In this document: in pieces, positions 33,101-43,474 of the stretch
Numbering within the stretch: position 1 is the stretch's first letter
How the letters are laid out: each line of letters begins with the position of its first letter
Origin: Phymorhynchus buccinoides
Taxonomy: Eukaryota; Mollusca; Gastropoda; Neogastropoda; Raphitomidae
Length of the DNA stretch: 64,000 bases
Assembly: GCA_017654935.2 (NCBI GenBank)
Contig: CM065693.1
Location: 20,599,091 to 20,663,090, forward strand
Direction: 5' to 3'
Notes under the pieces: generated by a model
Told to the model about the DNA's origin: nothing
What the model saw: only the letters and a program-made list of their open reading frames with translations
Databases searched by the model: none
Translations under genes and position numbers: made by a program

Positions 33101-34426
33101 CCAGAAGAGAAAAACAGAAACAGCTGGACAGCTTGTTTGTGGACATTTTTAAATTGGGGGGAGGGTAGCTAAACTGCGTCTTTTTTTCTTGTTTGGTTAA
33201 ACAACCACCGTCATCATTTTGACGGTTCTGTCAAAATGATTGATTTTCAAAGAGCCACCGACTCGTCTGAGCCCTGGTCTGCTGGTGAGATGCACGGCTA
33301 CTCACAGACCGTCAACATGAACATGATTCGCTGTGTGTAGGCTAAATAGGCCTACACCAGTGGGGTTTAAACTAAGGATTAATCCTCTTTTTGTTTTTGC
33401 ATACGTCTTGGCAGTGTGACTGTTTTATTCTGTCAAACTGATATCTGGGCATCAATTTCTGGATTATGGTTTACAACATTAGTTGATTTACTTCCCTTGA
33501 ATTTGACTGTAACTATCGGCTGTTTTAGACAATTTTTAGCTATCCACCTCATGTTCTCGCCTTCCAATGTCAACGTATTGTTCTTTCCGTTTCATGAAAA
33601 TAACCATAACCTAATCCTAACCCTTTCCTGAGCAAGACAGAATGTTGCTTCAGAATGAGCAGATTGCGTTCATATTGACGGTCTGCGAGTAGCCAGGTGT
33701 CTGGTGAGCTTCACTCCTAGATAGTAGTAGATACTTAGATAATTTTCGTTTTCAATTTTATGTTTAACTCTCTCAAGGCTACAGACGCCAGATCTGACCG
33801 ATTTGTTTCTCACCATTGGCTCCCGTAGCGCCGATTGCGCCCGCTGAACGCCCGGTCTAGTAGTTTCACTTTCACTTTTGCCCTACCCACAATGCAATAT
33901 ACTAAGTTAGTGCTTCCTTTACCTCAGTCTCGCTGGTCCGTTTTTGGCTTTTACAGCAAGGGAAAGCACCCACTAGTCTTTTTGAACGGATTTTCCGAAG
34001 TGACCCCAAATTTTTTTCTTCTTTCCACGTGACGTGCGCAGTATTGACTCGGCGCAATGCTCGGAGCGCCATTGGATTTTTTAATTTCCAATTCATGGTT
34101 TGATGTGTGACAGTGTGTTAGCTTTGGAATGAAAATATCATCATTGCTATTCAATAATATGCATCTTTCAGAAATTAAATGTGAGTTAGACTTTATTCTG
34201 GATGATTTTTAAAAATAAAAGATTTGGTGTGACGTTCGGAGTTACTTCCCATCACTTGGTACTCAATATTGAATATAGATTCTCGGTTCGATTGATCAGA
34301 GTGAGAGGGTTGATAATAATATTAATAAATAATAGTATACCTGTAATAGTAGACGTCTGTTTTGCCAGCAGATAATCCAGACTGTCGAACAACTTCTTCT
34401 CGTTTCCAACCAGGTGGTAGTGCCAT
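25252..34426 (-). CDS. MBD2/3: Methyl-CpG-binding domain protein 2/3 (NuRD subunit), complete, five exons
   Basis: Exons 34341-34426, 31421-31578, 29866-30008, 27564-27654 and 25252-25502 (all - strand) join in frame with GT..AG borders to 242 residues. MBD: residues 1 to about 70 (LPPGWKREEVVRQSGLSAGK, DVYYYSPDGKKIRSKPQLAR, LSAFDFRTG). Then the MBD2/3-specific segment LPIRQTASIFKQPVTVIRNH, EQPRQLFWEKRLQGL, a helical region with LHLNTAPVTGQ and KNPGVNLEPSQP, and a C-terminal coiled coil EEDIRRQEERVFEARRRLQD at about 215-235. Known: the MBD reads methylated CpG, the middle binds the HDAC/RBBP core, and the coiled coil pairs with GATAD2 (p66). Tyr26 (third residue of DVY) matches the MBD2 tyrosine that mammalian MBD3 replaced by Phe, so methyl-CpG binding is expected. 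The protein ends two residues after LREE, without the acidic tail seen in vertebrates. An in-frame TGA lies upstream of the chosen ATG. Confidence 0.96.
25690..25862 (-). repeat. Dispersed repeat family R4 (reverse)
   Basis: It is the reverse complement of the 9511/17066 copies (agtgttcaagtgcttcggct, ggatgatccctggagtcttt). It is flanked by inverted copies of a block containing tagaacgccaaggctacatc. Confidence 0.8.
25940..26075 (+). repeat. Dispersed repeat family D fragment
   Basis: Only the middle of the body is present (caggagaattggccaataag, gtagatgactgtaag, agtgatagattagagg). Confidence 0.6.
26300..26686. mobile_element. Family H element, about 390 bp
   Basis: The left end is taccgttaaaaactggacta and the right end is tagtccgcattttacggta. 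Internal words ataagccgcacca and ataagccgcatggg repeat. Short GGTA repeats follow to 26705. Confidence 0.65.
26780..26965. repeat. SINE-like fragment with B-box-like motif
   Basis: gattcgaacccagctgtgta resembles a tRNA-type internal promoter. ttcggatgagacctt and gcgcacacgttaaagcccat are related to the internal SINE sequence next to it. Confidence 0.45.
27032..27395 (+). mobile_element. tRNA-headed SINE, full-length-like
   Basis: The head agagtggcacagtggtaaca (A-box-like) and agtttgaacctggg (B-box-like) are followed by tttcggatgagacgataaac, aaaaagttgtcatttggtca, ccaggtgggagcaacccgaa and the tail ctataaagtacctaatacct. Shared by copies at 31853 (reverse), 39794 and 56666. Confidence 0.8.
27400..27510 (+). 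repeat. Diverged second SINE 3' end
   Basis: ggtgggagtaatctgaattt and cacagagatgagtttctgtg are a variant of the preceding SINE's 3' region, placed directly after it. Confidence 0.55.
27564..27654 (-). CDS. MBD2/3: MBD2/3 exon 4
   Basis: The acceptor is gttttcAG and the donor is GTCAGT. It encodes LFWEKRLQGLRACDSTEETI and QTLELPRSMN, matching the LFWEKRLQGL..ELPKGLQG region of MBD2. Confidence 0.95.
27655..29865. other. MBD2/3 intron 3
   Basis: The intron holds the TTAA element at 28382-29287 and a repeat at 28040-28330 (cttcatcaggttgaagattc), which recurs near 32845 with gttggaagaag. The rest is unassigned. Confidence 0.6.
28382..29287. mobile_element. TTAA-flanked non-autonomous element, 906 bp (family T3)
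   Basis: The left end is ttaacctttagcacactgca and the right end (reverse) is ttaacctttagcaccctgca, 19 of 20 matching. The direct copy of gcaggcgcactgtgtcgcc is repeated at 28403 and 28443. No transposase frame is visible. Confidence 0.75.
29866..30008 (-). CDS. MBD2/3: MBD2/3 exon 3
   Basis: The acceptor is atctgcAG and the donor is GTCAGA. The exon encodes the highly conserved LPIRQTASIFKQPV block and ends phase 0 after EQPRQ. A 189-bp MITE ends 22 bp upstream of its first base. Confidence 0.95.
30030..30218. mobile_element. pogo/Tigger-like MITE, intact
   Basis: 189 bp flanked by TA with ends cagtggaacctcccttataa and ttataagggaggttccactg, a perfect 20-bp inverted repeat. Interior words aggtcttat and gaagggcaatg match those at 5251 and 32395. 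Confidence 0.85.
30560..30860 (+). repeat. Dispersed repeat family D, type-A head
   Basis: (CTT)n, ctgtgttcccaggccatatg, then a diverged body to cagaacttccagaagg and a cccac end. Confidence 0.7.
30861..31420. other. MBD2/3 intron 2, unassigned part with (TA)n
   Basis: An inverted pair of short blocks (gacccagcaccatgaaaggg near 30881 and the reverse cctttcgtggtgctgggtc near 31288) bounds about 430 bp. A (TA)n run follows at 31310-31334. Confidence 0.45.
31421..31578 (-). CDS. MBD2/3: MBD2/3 exon 2 (second half of MBD)
   Basis: The acceptor is gatgacAG and the donor is GTATGA. It encodes PDGKKIRSKPQLARILGEAF through FDFRTGRVIYSAVRKSKRQK. It completes Ser at the start and splits a Gly codon at the end. 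Confidence 0.94.
31649..32286. mobile_element. T1 MITE split by a SINE
   Basis: The left half aaccgtttcgccgccagcca is followed by the T1 body to atgcc-tttt at about 31850. The right half runs from ttttagtaacgcgggtgtt to ggcggcgaaaggtttaa. The SINE sits exactly where other T1 copies read gatgccttttagNgacNcgg. Confidence 0.75.
31853..32220 (-). mobile_element. tRNA-headed SINE inserted in a T1 MITE
   Basis: Read on the - strand: gtagagtggcacagtggtat, ggttcgaacc-type B box (reverse ggttcgaactcggg), gataaaccgaggtcc, gttgtcatttggtc, and a tail of TACCTAA repeats. Confidence 0.82.
32395..32571. mobile_element. pogo/Tigger-like MITE, left end missing
   Basis: It has aaatgaggtcgtaaat, gaagggcaatgtctc and the intact right end ataagaggttccactg before TA. 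Confidence 0.65.
32572..33290. other. MBD2/3 intron 1, unassigned with a G-run
   Basis: The stretch has a G tract near 32692-32711, a repeat shared with 28040-28330, and AT-rich remainder. Confidence 0.4.
33294..33698. mobile_element. Putative MITE with about 26-bp inverted ends
   Basis: ggctactcacagaccgtcaa at the left and (reverse) ggctactcgcagaccgtcaa at the right, both followed by NATGAAC. The interior of about 350 bp has no conserved frame. Confidence 0.6.
34341..34426 (-). CDS. MBD2/3: MBD2/3 exon 1
   Basis: ATG then 27 codons plus AG of a split Ser codon, donor GTATAC. It encodes MALPPGWKREEVV to VYYY. The start is the only Met in frame between the upstream TGA and the conserved LPPGW, so the MBD begins at the very N-terminus as in MBD3. 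Confidence 0.93.
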
Positions 34427-34640
34427 TATGGTGCTATATTTTGAACTGGGAAAACAATCTCACGTAAAATTGTCTTTCTGAACTCGAACTCTCTCTCTGT
34501 CGCTGCAGAACGGAAGTAGCTAAAGTCAAAAACGCGTGTTTCCAAAAGGAAAGATTACTCCAAGAAAGATAAGCCAAAGCAACTTGCACAACAACAACAA
34601 CAAAATGAAAAGGTTCTAGTCCACAGATGTACACTTATCT
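34427..34640 (-). promoter_or_regulatory. Putative MBD2/3 5' UTR and promoter
   Basis: DNA directly upstream of the ATG contains cggaagta at 34511-34518, an ETS-type core common in TATA-less housekeeping promoters. No TATA box is seen at a fitting distance. The start site is not defined by sequence alone. Confidence 0.35.
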
Positions 34641-34805
34641 ACAAACATCAAAACAACACTCAAAAAATCAAACTAGTGCTCTGTCGAATGTCTTTTTTTC
34701 ACTGGTTGACATCGTTAACATTTAGCCTCATATCAAGTTGGGGGCAATAATGAAGCGAGAGTGAAAGCTGTATGATCATTGGTAGTCCTTCTTTGTGTGA
34801 ATTTG

Positions 34806-34945
34806 CTGAAAACTGTGACTCTAAACCAAGAGTTTTATAGGCCTATTTACAAAGGATTTCTGATTAAACAGAGACCTTTTGTAACCGTGACTCTAAATTA
34901 AGAGTTTTATATTTACGAAGGATTTCTGATTAAGCAGAGAGCTCC
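34806..34945. repeat. Two-copy tandem duplication, about 70 bp
   Basis: tgactctaaaccaagagttt and aaaggatttctgattaa recur as tgactctaaattaagagttt and gaaggatttctgattaa. Confidence 0.75.
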
Positions 34946-35998
34946 AAGTACTCATCCTTGGAGATTAGTAAATTTTCTATTGTTTTCGGGAAGGGGTGGG
35001 TGGGTGTGGATGGGGAAAGAGGGGTTTCATGGGTGTTGGGCATTTTTGTTTAGTGGAAGTTTTGAGAGAAAAATTCCCGTTTTCATATGGAAGCTGTGTC
35101 AATATTATATAAAATAATTATCTTACGAATCCATCGATTTATAAAAATATGTCCATCATTCATCTCACCTTTAATAAAGTCCGATTACAGACAATTTAGG
35201 GTTCACTTTTTAAAAGTTGGTTGGTCGTTTACATCTTCATTTCTTTTTACTGTTTTAGTTCAGATCAGGTCAGGTCAGGTAGTTAGGACATTAGGCCTCG
35301 CGGCCTCTTCACTGTCCTGTCGTTTTTATTTAAACTTTTGCACAGCTGAGAGGTTTTTATATTTTGTTTTCGGCAAATCTGTCTTTTAGTCATGCTCATA
35401 TTGTAGTTTTGATATGTTGGTGTATTTATCAAGGAGGTTTTTGAATTGTGTTAGATTCTGTGCTCGCTTAATATGTGCAGGAAGAGTATTCCAAAACTTG
35501 CTTACTCTGTTAGAAAAGAATTTTGTTCTAATATTAGTTCGGCTGTACTAGGTTAGTATTTTAAAATCACTGTTACGTGTTCTTGAGTCAGTTGTTAGCT
35601 GGAACAAAGATTTATTAGTATTGTTATCACTGTGAAAAATATTGTATGTGTTTATCAGATCCCCACGAATTCTTCTGTATTTCAGAGATGGTAATTTCAA
35701 CTTCCTTAGTCCGTGTTCGTAATCAAGGTGACTAACGCCTTTACTGAATTAATTTTGTTGCTCGTCTTTGGACCCTTTCTAATGCTGCCGATTGCCTTTT
35801 TAAAAACGGACTCCAGACCTGATTTCCATATTGTAGATGAGGTCTTACCAAACGTTTATATACAAATACTATATTATCTAACCCAATAAAACTTCTTCTA
35901 ATTAGGCCCAGCATTTTGTTGCCTTTACCATTAGCTATGTTAATGTGATTATCAAATGTTAATCCAGAGTCAAAGATGACACCAAGATCCTCACACAC

Positions 35999-36192
<194 letters not shown>

Positions 36193-36274
36193 CAGAGAGA
36201 GACAGATGACATCAAGATCCTTTTCCTCTTTGCAAGTTTCTAGAATATGATTGTTGGCTACCATGTACAATGTC

Positions 36275-36600
36275 TTTCATACGGTAAAGTTTTTATTAAG
36301 CAATGTAAAACTAACACTAGAAAAAATTGTTTTTCTAACAGAGTTGCTACTTGTTGGAATTATTTAATTTTTGATTTAAAATGCGCACCTAATATTAATA
36401 TATTCAAAAATCGTCTTGATAATTCTCCAAAAATAGTAAATGTATTTAGAAGCATTGATTATTAATTTTTGTATTATAGGAAAATTCAACCGTAAAACCT
36501 TGACCGCTAAAAGTATTAAATATCAAATTGAAAATCGATGGGACTGCTAAAAAGCTTGAAGGCTTGATTAGTCCCTATTCTACTACTACTACTACTACTA
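36275..36600 (+). pseudogene. LINE 3' end inserted in the - strand LINE
   Basis: The + strand frame reads KQCKTNTRKNCFSNRVATCW, NYLI and NIFKNRLDN, the C-terminus of a related reverse transcriptase. About 130 bp of 3' UTR and a (CTA)n tail end near 36600. It separates the two halves of the other LINE. Confidence 0.8.
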
Positions 36601-36715
36601 TGTGAGATTTTATAATTGCAACTTGGATTATTCTTACCTAAATGCATCACCTTACATTTACTATCATTAAAATACAAATTCCATTTCTCTGTCCAGTGTA
36701 TTAGTTGTTGGTGTT

Positions 36716-37090
36716 TTGTTGGGTGTGTTGTTTTGTTTTTCCAGAAGCGTTGTGCTGTTCTTGTGCAATTTTTAAAAAACTTACGGAAATAAATTTAAGG
36801 GATTTGAGGGAACCGACATCATGGGCTTCATTGATGGGATATTGGATACATACCTGTCAATTTTGATGATGATCAGTTGTCTACAACGTATACAAGTTAT
36901 ACTGATACAACCTGACTTTAAAAATAAAAAAAAACTCGATTTTAATGGGGGGTATGTTTATGCGGCTTGCTACCTGAGTGAAGTAGCATTTCGGATGCAA
37001 GTAAATTAAGATATCGTCTGGATATGGGGGACGATTCTGCTAATTCTCATTGTGATCAGTTCAGTGGTTTAGGTTTTGTCAAGTTTTGTC
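36716..37090. other. No recognised feature
   Basis: AT-rich, possibly the far degraded upstream part of the LINE. Confidence 0.3.
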
Positions 37091-37098
37091 ACAGTCTC

Positions 37099-37376
<278 letters not shown>

Positions 37377-37518
37377 GCACAAGAACTTTAAAAAAAGAGA
37401 ACCAAAAACATAAATGAGACGCAAAGAATCTTTTATTCACAACGCTGAAACATGGGCAAAATCCTTGTGACAGGGTTTCAGATCAAATCATATTTCTTCA
37501 CAATGCGTAACATTTCAT

Positions 37519-37670
<152 letters not shown>

Positions 37671-37876
37671 CACTGTGCTCTCGTACACGCATGCATGTGT
37701 GAGCACACGCGTGTGAACGTATGTATCTCAAGTGTGTGCATGCGTGTGCGTGTGCTCAAAAGTGCGAGTCATTGTCATTCATTTACTAAACAAACACTAA
37801 AAAAGACAAGCTTAAACAGCAGAGGCCCAACTGGTGACAAGAAAAAACCGACTAAAACGTTTATTTATGATTACTA

Positions 37877-38090
37877 GGGGAAGACGGGGTAAAAAGCGCA
37901 TGGGCGGGTAAGAAGCCCACCCCAATTATCTCATGAAATTAAGCAAATTTCAGTCTCATTTTGCCCATGAGACGAGCGTTAATGTCTAGCATTCGTCTCA
38001 TGGGCAACTTTTACTGAAATTTTCTTTATTTCATGAGATAATTGGGGTGGGCTTCTTACCCGCCCATGCGCTTTTTACCCCGTCTTCCCC
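37877..38090. mobile_element. Foldback MITE, 214 bp (family F), TA-flanked
   Basis: Ends ggggaagacggggtaaaaag and its exact reverse. The arms extend about 100 bp with few mismatches (gcgggtaagaagcccacccc, aattatctcatgaaat, tttcagt, tgcccatgagacga). TA lies at each side. A near-identical copy lies at 51015. Confidence 0.88.
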
Positions 38091-38349
38091 TATGTTTACA
38101 GTGTGTTTCTTACTAAAGAAAAAGAAACAAACAAATAAAAGAAATGGGAATGAGACAGTGAGACATTTTGCATCAATACCCTAAACCTCCGCTTATTATC
38201 ATTCAACATGAGTGAAAGTAGTTGTTCAGGCATGCTCCTGAAATCAGGGTTGAAAAAGCTGATAGAAAGAGTCTTCAGGATTGGCCATCTTGTTTCCCGG
38301 ATCCACGATCTTATAAAATCCAATCCAACATGTCTGCCAACAATGATGC

Positions 38350-38760
38350 CTTCTTCTTCTTCTTCGTTCCCTGGCCAAAGGGCCATAATGGGTAAGGTAC
38401 GTATGTGTCCGTTTTCAATTTTCCCTGGTCTCCCCGCTGCGTACAGCCGACCCATTCCGATTTCGGAGGAGCTCAAAGGAGAAAAGTTATTTGGAAGATT
38501 TTTTTTTAAAGGCATGAGAATGGGCCAATAAGTCAGAAAGATAGTAGATGACAGTAAGCAAAGGAAAAAGGCAGAGTCAAAGAGTAGCAGATTAGAGGAA
38601 GTTACAAGCACAAAACTTCCAGAAGGTGGGGGAACTATTTTTTACGAAAGACTCCTCGGTATCCCCACGGGGAGAGACTCGTGGAGGGGGCGAGGTCGTC
38701 CAGCTCCCCGCATGGAGGCACGAGGCATCCACCAACTGCGAGACGATCATGCGCCACCAG
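38350..38760 (+). repeat. Dispersed repeat family D, type-A head, longest copy
   Basis: (CTT)n head, cggtctc-type segment ctggtctccccgctgcgtac, body, then ccccacggggagagactcgt and catggaggcacgaggcatcc. Confidence 0.8.
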
Positions 38761-39494
38761 GCATAAGAAAGTAATCGTTTGAAAGCATAAGTAAAACAAT
38801 AACCAAAAAATGTCCCAGAATATATTTTTTTTACTTTTTGTTGTTGTTTTACATGAGTATACTAATTGGAGAAAAAAACTGTATTGGTCAATAATTAATA
38901 CGAGGCTATTGGTGCTCAACTTAAAGCTGTTTTGACCGCATTCAGGATAGACAACTGGAAAAGGTATGGAAAGAGGTGGGCAGAATATAGGACGGGTGAA
39001 ATGAGCCAATACAGACAAGACAGACCCCCCAAAAAACACCAAATCAACATTAATAACATCATTATTATTGGCAAGAAACTGAACAAAATAAAATGAATGG
39101 AAAAACAGAAATACTGTACAGTACTACACCCATAATAAAAGCATCCCAATGAAGATTATATACACACAAAACAGTTAAAATACAGTTTGAGGCAAGAATA
39201 AATTACCCACCCATTCAGGTGCGCACGAGCGTTTATTCGCGGTGTTACTCCGTGCACATGTACAAGACATTATCATCGCATAGTATCACAACAACAAAAA
39301 ATGTGATGTAATCTCACTCAGATAGTCTATCACAATAAAAAATAATAATACCGCCCAACCCTATGAATTAAATAGCAACAGCTCAAACACCATTGTAACT
39401 GACAGATAAAACCGCAACTTTATCGTTGCACACATAAATAGGTTGATGCAGGGCCTACTTGTGGTGACCCTAGCCATACCCTCACTATCAGATT
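38761..39494. other. No recognised feature
   Basis: AT-rich without a conserved frame. Confidence 0.35.
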
Positions 39495-39640
39495 ATACCA
39501 ATAAAAATTCGGGACTTTCCTGGAGTTGCACTGCCTCCGGGCATTGCCTCCAGGATCGTTCCCACCATCTTTATATCTACTAATGTCCCATGGTCTGTTT
39601 CAGACCGGAGGACGTTAGACGGATTTTCACTCACTATGGT
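39495..39640 (+). repeat. Dispersed repeat family R5, core
   Basis: ttcgggactttcctggagtt, tcccaccatctttatatcta and gaggacgttagacg. Confidence 0.7.
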
Positions 39641-39793
39641 GACCCTAATATGTTCTTGCCTTCTATCATTTACCAATAATGAAAACTACTCTCAAATATG
39701 TAACTTTTCTGATATGGAATAACTGTAAAACAAACTTATAAACAGGTCCTTGCGTGGTGTATTACTCAAGGAGGGATACAAGGGAATTTTCGT

Positions 39794-40080
39794 CTCACTT
39801 TGCACTAGGCCTTACGGTCTGAACGTGGAGACTTTCGGATGAGACGATAAACCGAGGTCCCGTGTGCCCATGCACTTAGCACACGTTAATCCCAGTGTCA
39901 ACGAAAAAGTTGTCATTTGGTCAAAATTTATCACCACCGCTTTCCTTCCTCAGCAGTCACAAACAAAATCGCATGCCAAAAAAATTGGGTGGCGCACCTC
40001 TGGCTGCGACGCGCTCTCCAGGTGGGAGCAACCCGAATTTCACAGAGACGCCTTCGTGACTATAAAGTACCAAATACCTT
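39794..40080 (+). mobile_element. tRNA-headed SINE, 5' truncated
   Basis: It starts at the internal cactttgcactaggccttac, lacks both promoter boxes, and runs to the usual ctataaagtaccaaatacc end. Confidence 0.75.
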
Positions 40081-40169
40081 AAAATTATAAACCTTACAGA
40101 TCTTTTCATACAGTGAAAGGAGTACTCAAGCATACTTTACTCCTCTTCTGTATACGAATTACTCGTGGG

Positions 40170-40485
40170 TAAAACACGAACAAACTCGTTGAACAAACTT
40201 CCTCTCTCCCTCCGTCAGCGACCGACTCTCTCTGCTTTCAAAGCTAACCTCAAAACCCACCTGTTCCCCCGTCATTAAAGCTCCTCTCTCTTTCTCTTCT
40301 CTCTCTTGCCATTAGGTCTGTTTCTGCTATATTCCATTTATGTTATCCGTGTGTGTTCGCTTTGTATTGCGTTTGTGTTTGAATGCGCTTTGAATGCTAA
40401 CGTGTGTGTGCGCTTTGATTTGATTTCTATCAAGATTCAGCGCCGTATAAATACTGTATGTTGTTGTTGTTATAAAAACAGTGAT
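40170..40485 (+). pseudogene. LINE 3' end fragment (CR1/L2-like)
   Basis: The frame reads LNKLPLSLRQRPTLSAFKAN then LKTHLFP, the usual C-terminus, followed by about 200 bp of 3' UTR (ttcagcgccgtataaatact) and a (TGT)n tail. Confidence 0.7.
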
Positions 40486-41352
40486 CTTAAACGGGTTTGA
40501 CATGTACGAACTACTCACGAAAGGAGAACAAAAGATCCACAAGGAGGAAAATTATTTGAATGAATACTGGCTGGATGGGGTAGATCGTTAGAAAGTTTTG
40601 AATGTTCAGATCCGTGTTGCATCATCTATGGGAAAGAGGCCCAAAGTATTGGTGGAAATGAGAATCAACACAAAACATCTTTAGTGCACCAAAGCAAAGT
40701 GCGATTAAGAAACAAAGATGTGCTTTACATAAGAAGACTTACGACATCACAGATATTCCCAATGTGTTTCAAATCGTTATGTAGCCTATAACTATTTTTT
40801 GTTAAATATTAACACAATGCATAATCGAAATCATTTATAGGGTATGAAATCCCGCAGGATATTTAATTTGAATAAATCAAAAAATGAAAACATATCATTT
40901 TAAATCTGAATGTTTTCTTAACAACAGCAGGCCTGTTTACTTCAATAGTTCAATAGCTATAAATGTTTGTATTTGGTATGCTTAAAGAAAGAAAGAAAAA
41001 ACCACATTGTGATTTATTTCTGTAGTTTGCTTTCTAAACTAGCACCATCTATGTTCTCCTCTTCCTGGACATATAAATAAGCATCACAAAAGATTTTCTT
41101 CTTTTTTTCTTCAATTATGTACACGCAGTCATTCTGTACACAACAAATGCATAATACTAATAGTCCAGTGTCATAACAAGTATCCTGGACTAAACCAGTC
41201 AAGTTATCACAGACTCTGGAACAAAATAAAACTTTCATTTAGAGAACCATAAAAACAAAGGCTTCTCTTAATGACGGAATTGATCTGTATGCAAACAGAC
41301 GCGCTACATGTCTTCAAGATACACAGACATACCCCCCCCCCCTCCCTCCCTC
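40486..41352. other. No recognised feature
   Basis: AT-rich, with no assignable element. Confidence 0.35.
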
Positions 41353-41752
41353 CCCCACAATTTTTCTAATTCCAACCCATTTCCATCCTTACCCACACAA
41401 TTTTTCTAACTCCAACCCATTTCCATCCTTACTCACACCATTTTTCTAATTCCAACCCATTTCCATCCTTACCCACACAATTTTTCTAACTCCAACCCAT
41501 TTCCATCCTTACTCACACCATTTTTCTAATTCCAACTCATTTCCATCCTTACCCACACAATGTTTATAACTCCAACCCATTTCCATCCTTACCCACACAA
41601 TGTTTATAACTCCAACCCATTTCCATCCTTACCCACACAATTTTTCTAACTCCAACTCATTTCCATCCTTACCCACACAATGTTTATAACTCCAACCCAT
41701 TTCCATCCTTACCCACACAATGTTTATAACTCCAACACATTTCCATCCTTAC
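41353..41752. repeat. 40-bp tandem repeat, 10 copies, no indels
   Basis: ttccatcctt recurs at 41381 and then every 40 bp to 41741. Unit variants alternate between acccacacaatttttctaac and actcaca-ccatttttctaat, then a variant with atgtttataac takes over. Confidence 0.95.
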
Positions 41753-41982
41753 CCTCTTTACCACCTCAAACCCAAGAGCCACATTTCCCCACACCTTACC
41801 CCGGCCATCCTTTTACGTAAACACCCCCCCCCCCCCCTCCCCGACAATAAGAAAACAAGCACCAATGCTCGGAGAAACAGAAACATCGAATCATGTATGT
41901 ATATATTTATATTAGTCTTTGCTTACATTCAGAAACACATACGCATGCCTGAGTAAGGCTGAAAAGCACACACATTTATAAA

Positions 41983-42225
41983 CCAAGAACACTTTTGGAA
42001 CAAGGATACTGAGCAACATTAGTTAGATGTTATATGTTCTTCCAAGTTCATTTCTTCCAACTCCCAAGAACACTTTTGGAACAAGGATACTGAGCAACAT
42101 TAGTTAGATGTTATATGTTCTTCCAAGTTCATTTCTTCTAACTCCCAAGAACACTTTTGGAACAAGAATACTGAACAACATTAGTTAGATGTTATATGTT
42201 CTCCCAAGTTCATTTCTTCTAACTG
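41983..42225. repeat. 81-bp tandem repeat, 3 copies
   Basis: ccaagaacacttttggaaca starts at 41983, 42064 and 42145. Confidence 0.92.
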
Positions 42226-42365
42226 CAACAAAGATGCACTAAATTCGAAACAATATTAACAAAAGGACATGCATATTAGCAAATACAAATCATATTGCTT
42301 GACAAAGGGGTGACACGCTAACACAGGGAAAGAAAACAGTGCTATGTAAAGAAAAAGCCAAAAAA

Positions 42366-42665
42366 AAAAAATACAGCAACAAAACTTGAGGGAAAACAAA
42401 TTCCTTTTCCTAATCTATTTGGAATCAGTGTTGATAACATCAATTGACAAACTTCACAGGTAAACAGCAACAAAACTTGATGGTAAACAGCAACAAAACT
42501 TGAGGGCAAACAAATTCCTTTTCCTAATCTATTTGGAATCAGTGTTGATAACGTCAATTGACAAACTTCACAGGAAAACACAAAACTTGAGGATAAACCA
42601 ATTCCTTTTCCTCATATATTTGGAATCAGTGTTGATAACATCAATTAACAAACTTCACAGAAGGC
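42366..42665. repeat. Tandem repeat of about 80-110 bp, 3 copies
   Basis: tttggaatcagtgttgataa and tcaattRacaaacttcacag occur three times. A short extra aacagcaacaaaacttga lies between copies 1 and 2. Confidence 0.88.
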
Positions 42666-42936
42666 GAAATACTAATTAATTCATCATTGAAGAATGTGTG
42701 GAAAAAAGGAAAATTATTATAATTGTGATATCAATTAATAGGCCGACATTTTTCAAGCAGGGGAACACGCGTTCAGCAGCATGTACAATATGAAGATTGA
42801 ATATTACCATCAGTTTACAACGTACGCAATCATACATTCAAAATCACTTAAAAGCATGCACGCAAACTCGTCCATAACAACAAGATCAATATCCGTCCAC
42901 CACATACAGAATGCATGATGTAATTTAACCATCAGG

Positions 42937-43262
42937 GGTCCGTTTCATAAGGGCTAACGTTACGTAGCGTGAGCGCAAATCGGCAAAAACGGTACTAAGA
43001 AACACCTCTTTCGCCGACGTTCGCCAAAAACGTTTTGTGGCTGTCATTGAGATAGCAAGCCACGAACTATCACGTGACTAGCATGGGGTGAATACATTTC
43101 TTGTTGTTCATTAAAGTTTGGTTAAAATAATATATAAATTTGACCAATCAGACAAGAGCTTGTAATATTCTTCCGCAAACGTTTTCTAAAGTGTTTCTTA
43201 GAGCCCATTTGCCGCAAGTGTTATTCGCGCGGCGACCGTTATCTAGAGAAACTAGACCCAGG
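42937..43262. mobile_element. Putative MITE with ggggtccgtttc ends
   Basis: The left end ggggtccgtttcataa and the right end (reverse) tgggtctagtttctct are loosely inverted. Inner ctaagaaacac and gtgtttcttag are exactly inverted. Confidence 0.4.
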
Positions 43263-43474
43263 ACGTAACGTTACGGAACTGAGTGGAGAATTTAGAAAGT
43301 GAAGGAAAAGACGTGAAATAAAATAAACACATTACATGGAAGAAAAATATTTACTGGAAAAAAAGCAAGACAATGAAAGGTAAGAAAGAAAAAGGACCAA
43401 GTGTTCATACAACTACACCAATCCTAATATTACAACAATCATTTTATTAGTGACAAAAGCTCTCTCTTTTCCAG

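Noticed and set aside
33764..34312. Another TTAA MITE in MBD2/3 intron 1
   Set aside because: The left end ttaactctctcaagg has only a weak inverted partner near 34300 (gagtgagagggttgat) and there is no TTAA on the right.
38096..38611. 171-codon - strand frame
   Set aside because: Most of it lies over a family D repeat copy. Similar partial frames appear at other D copies with different breaks, so it is a repeat artefact.
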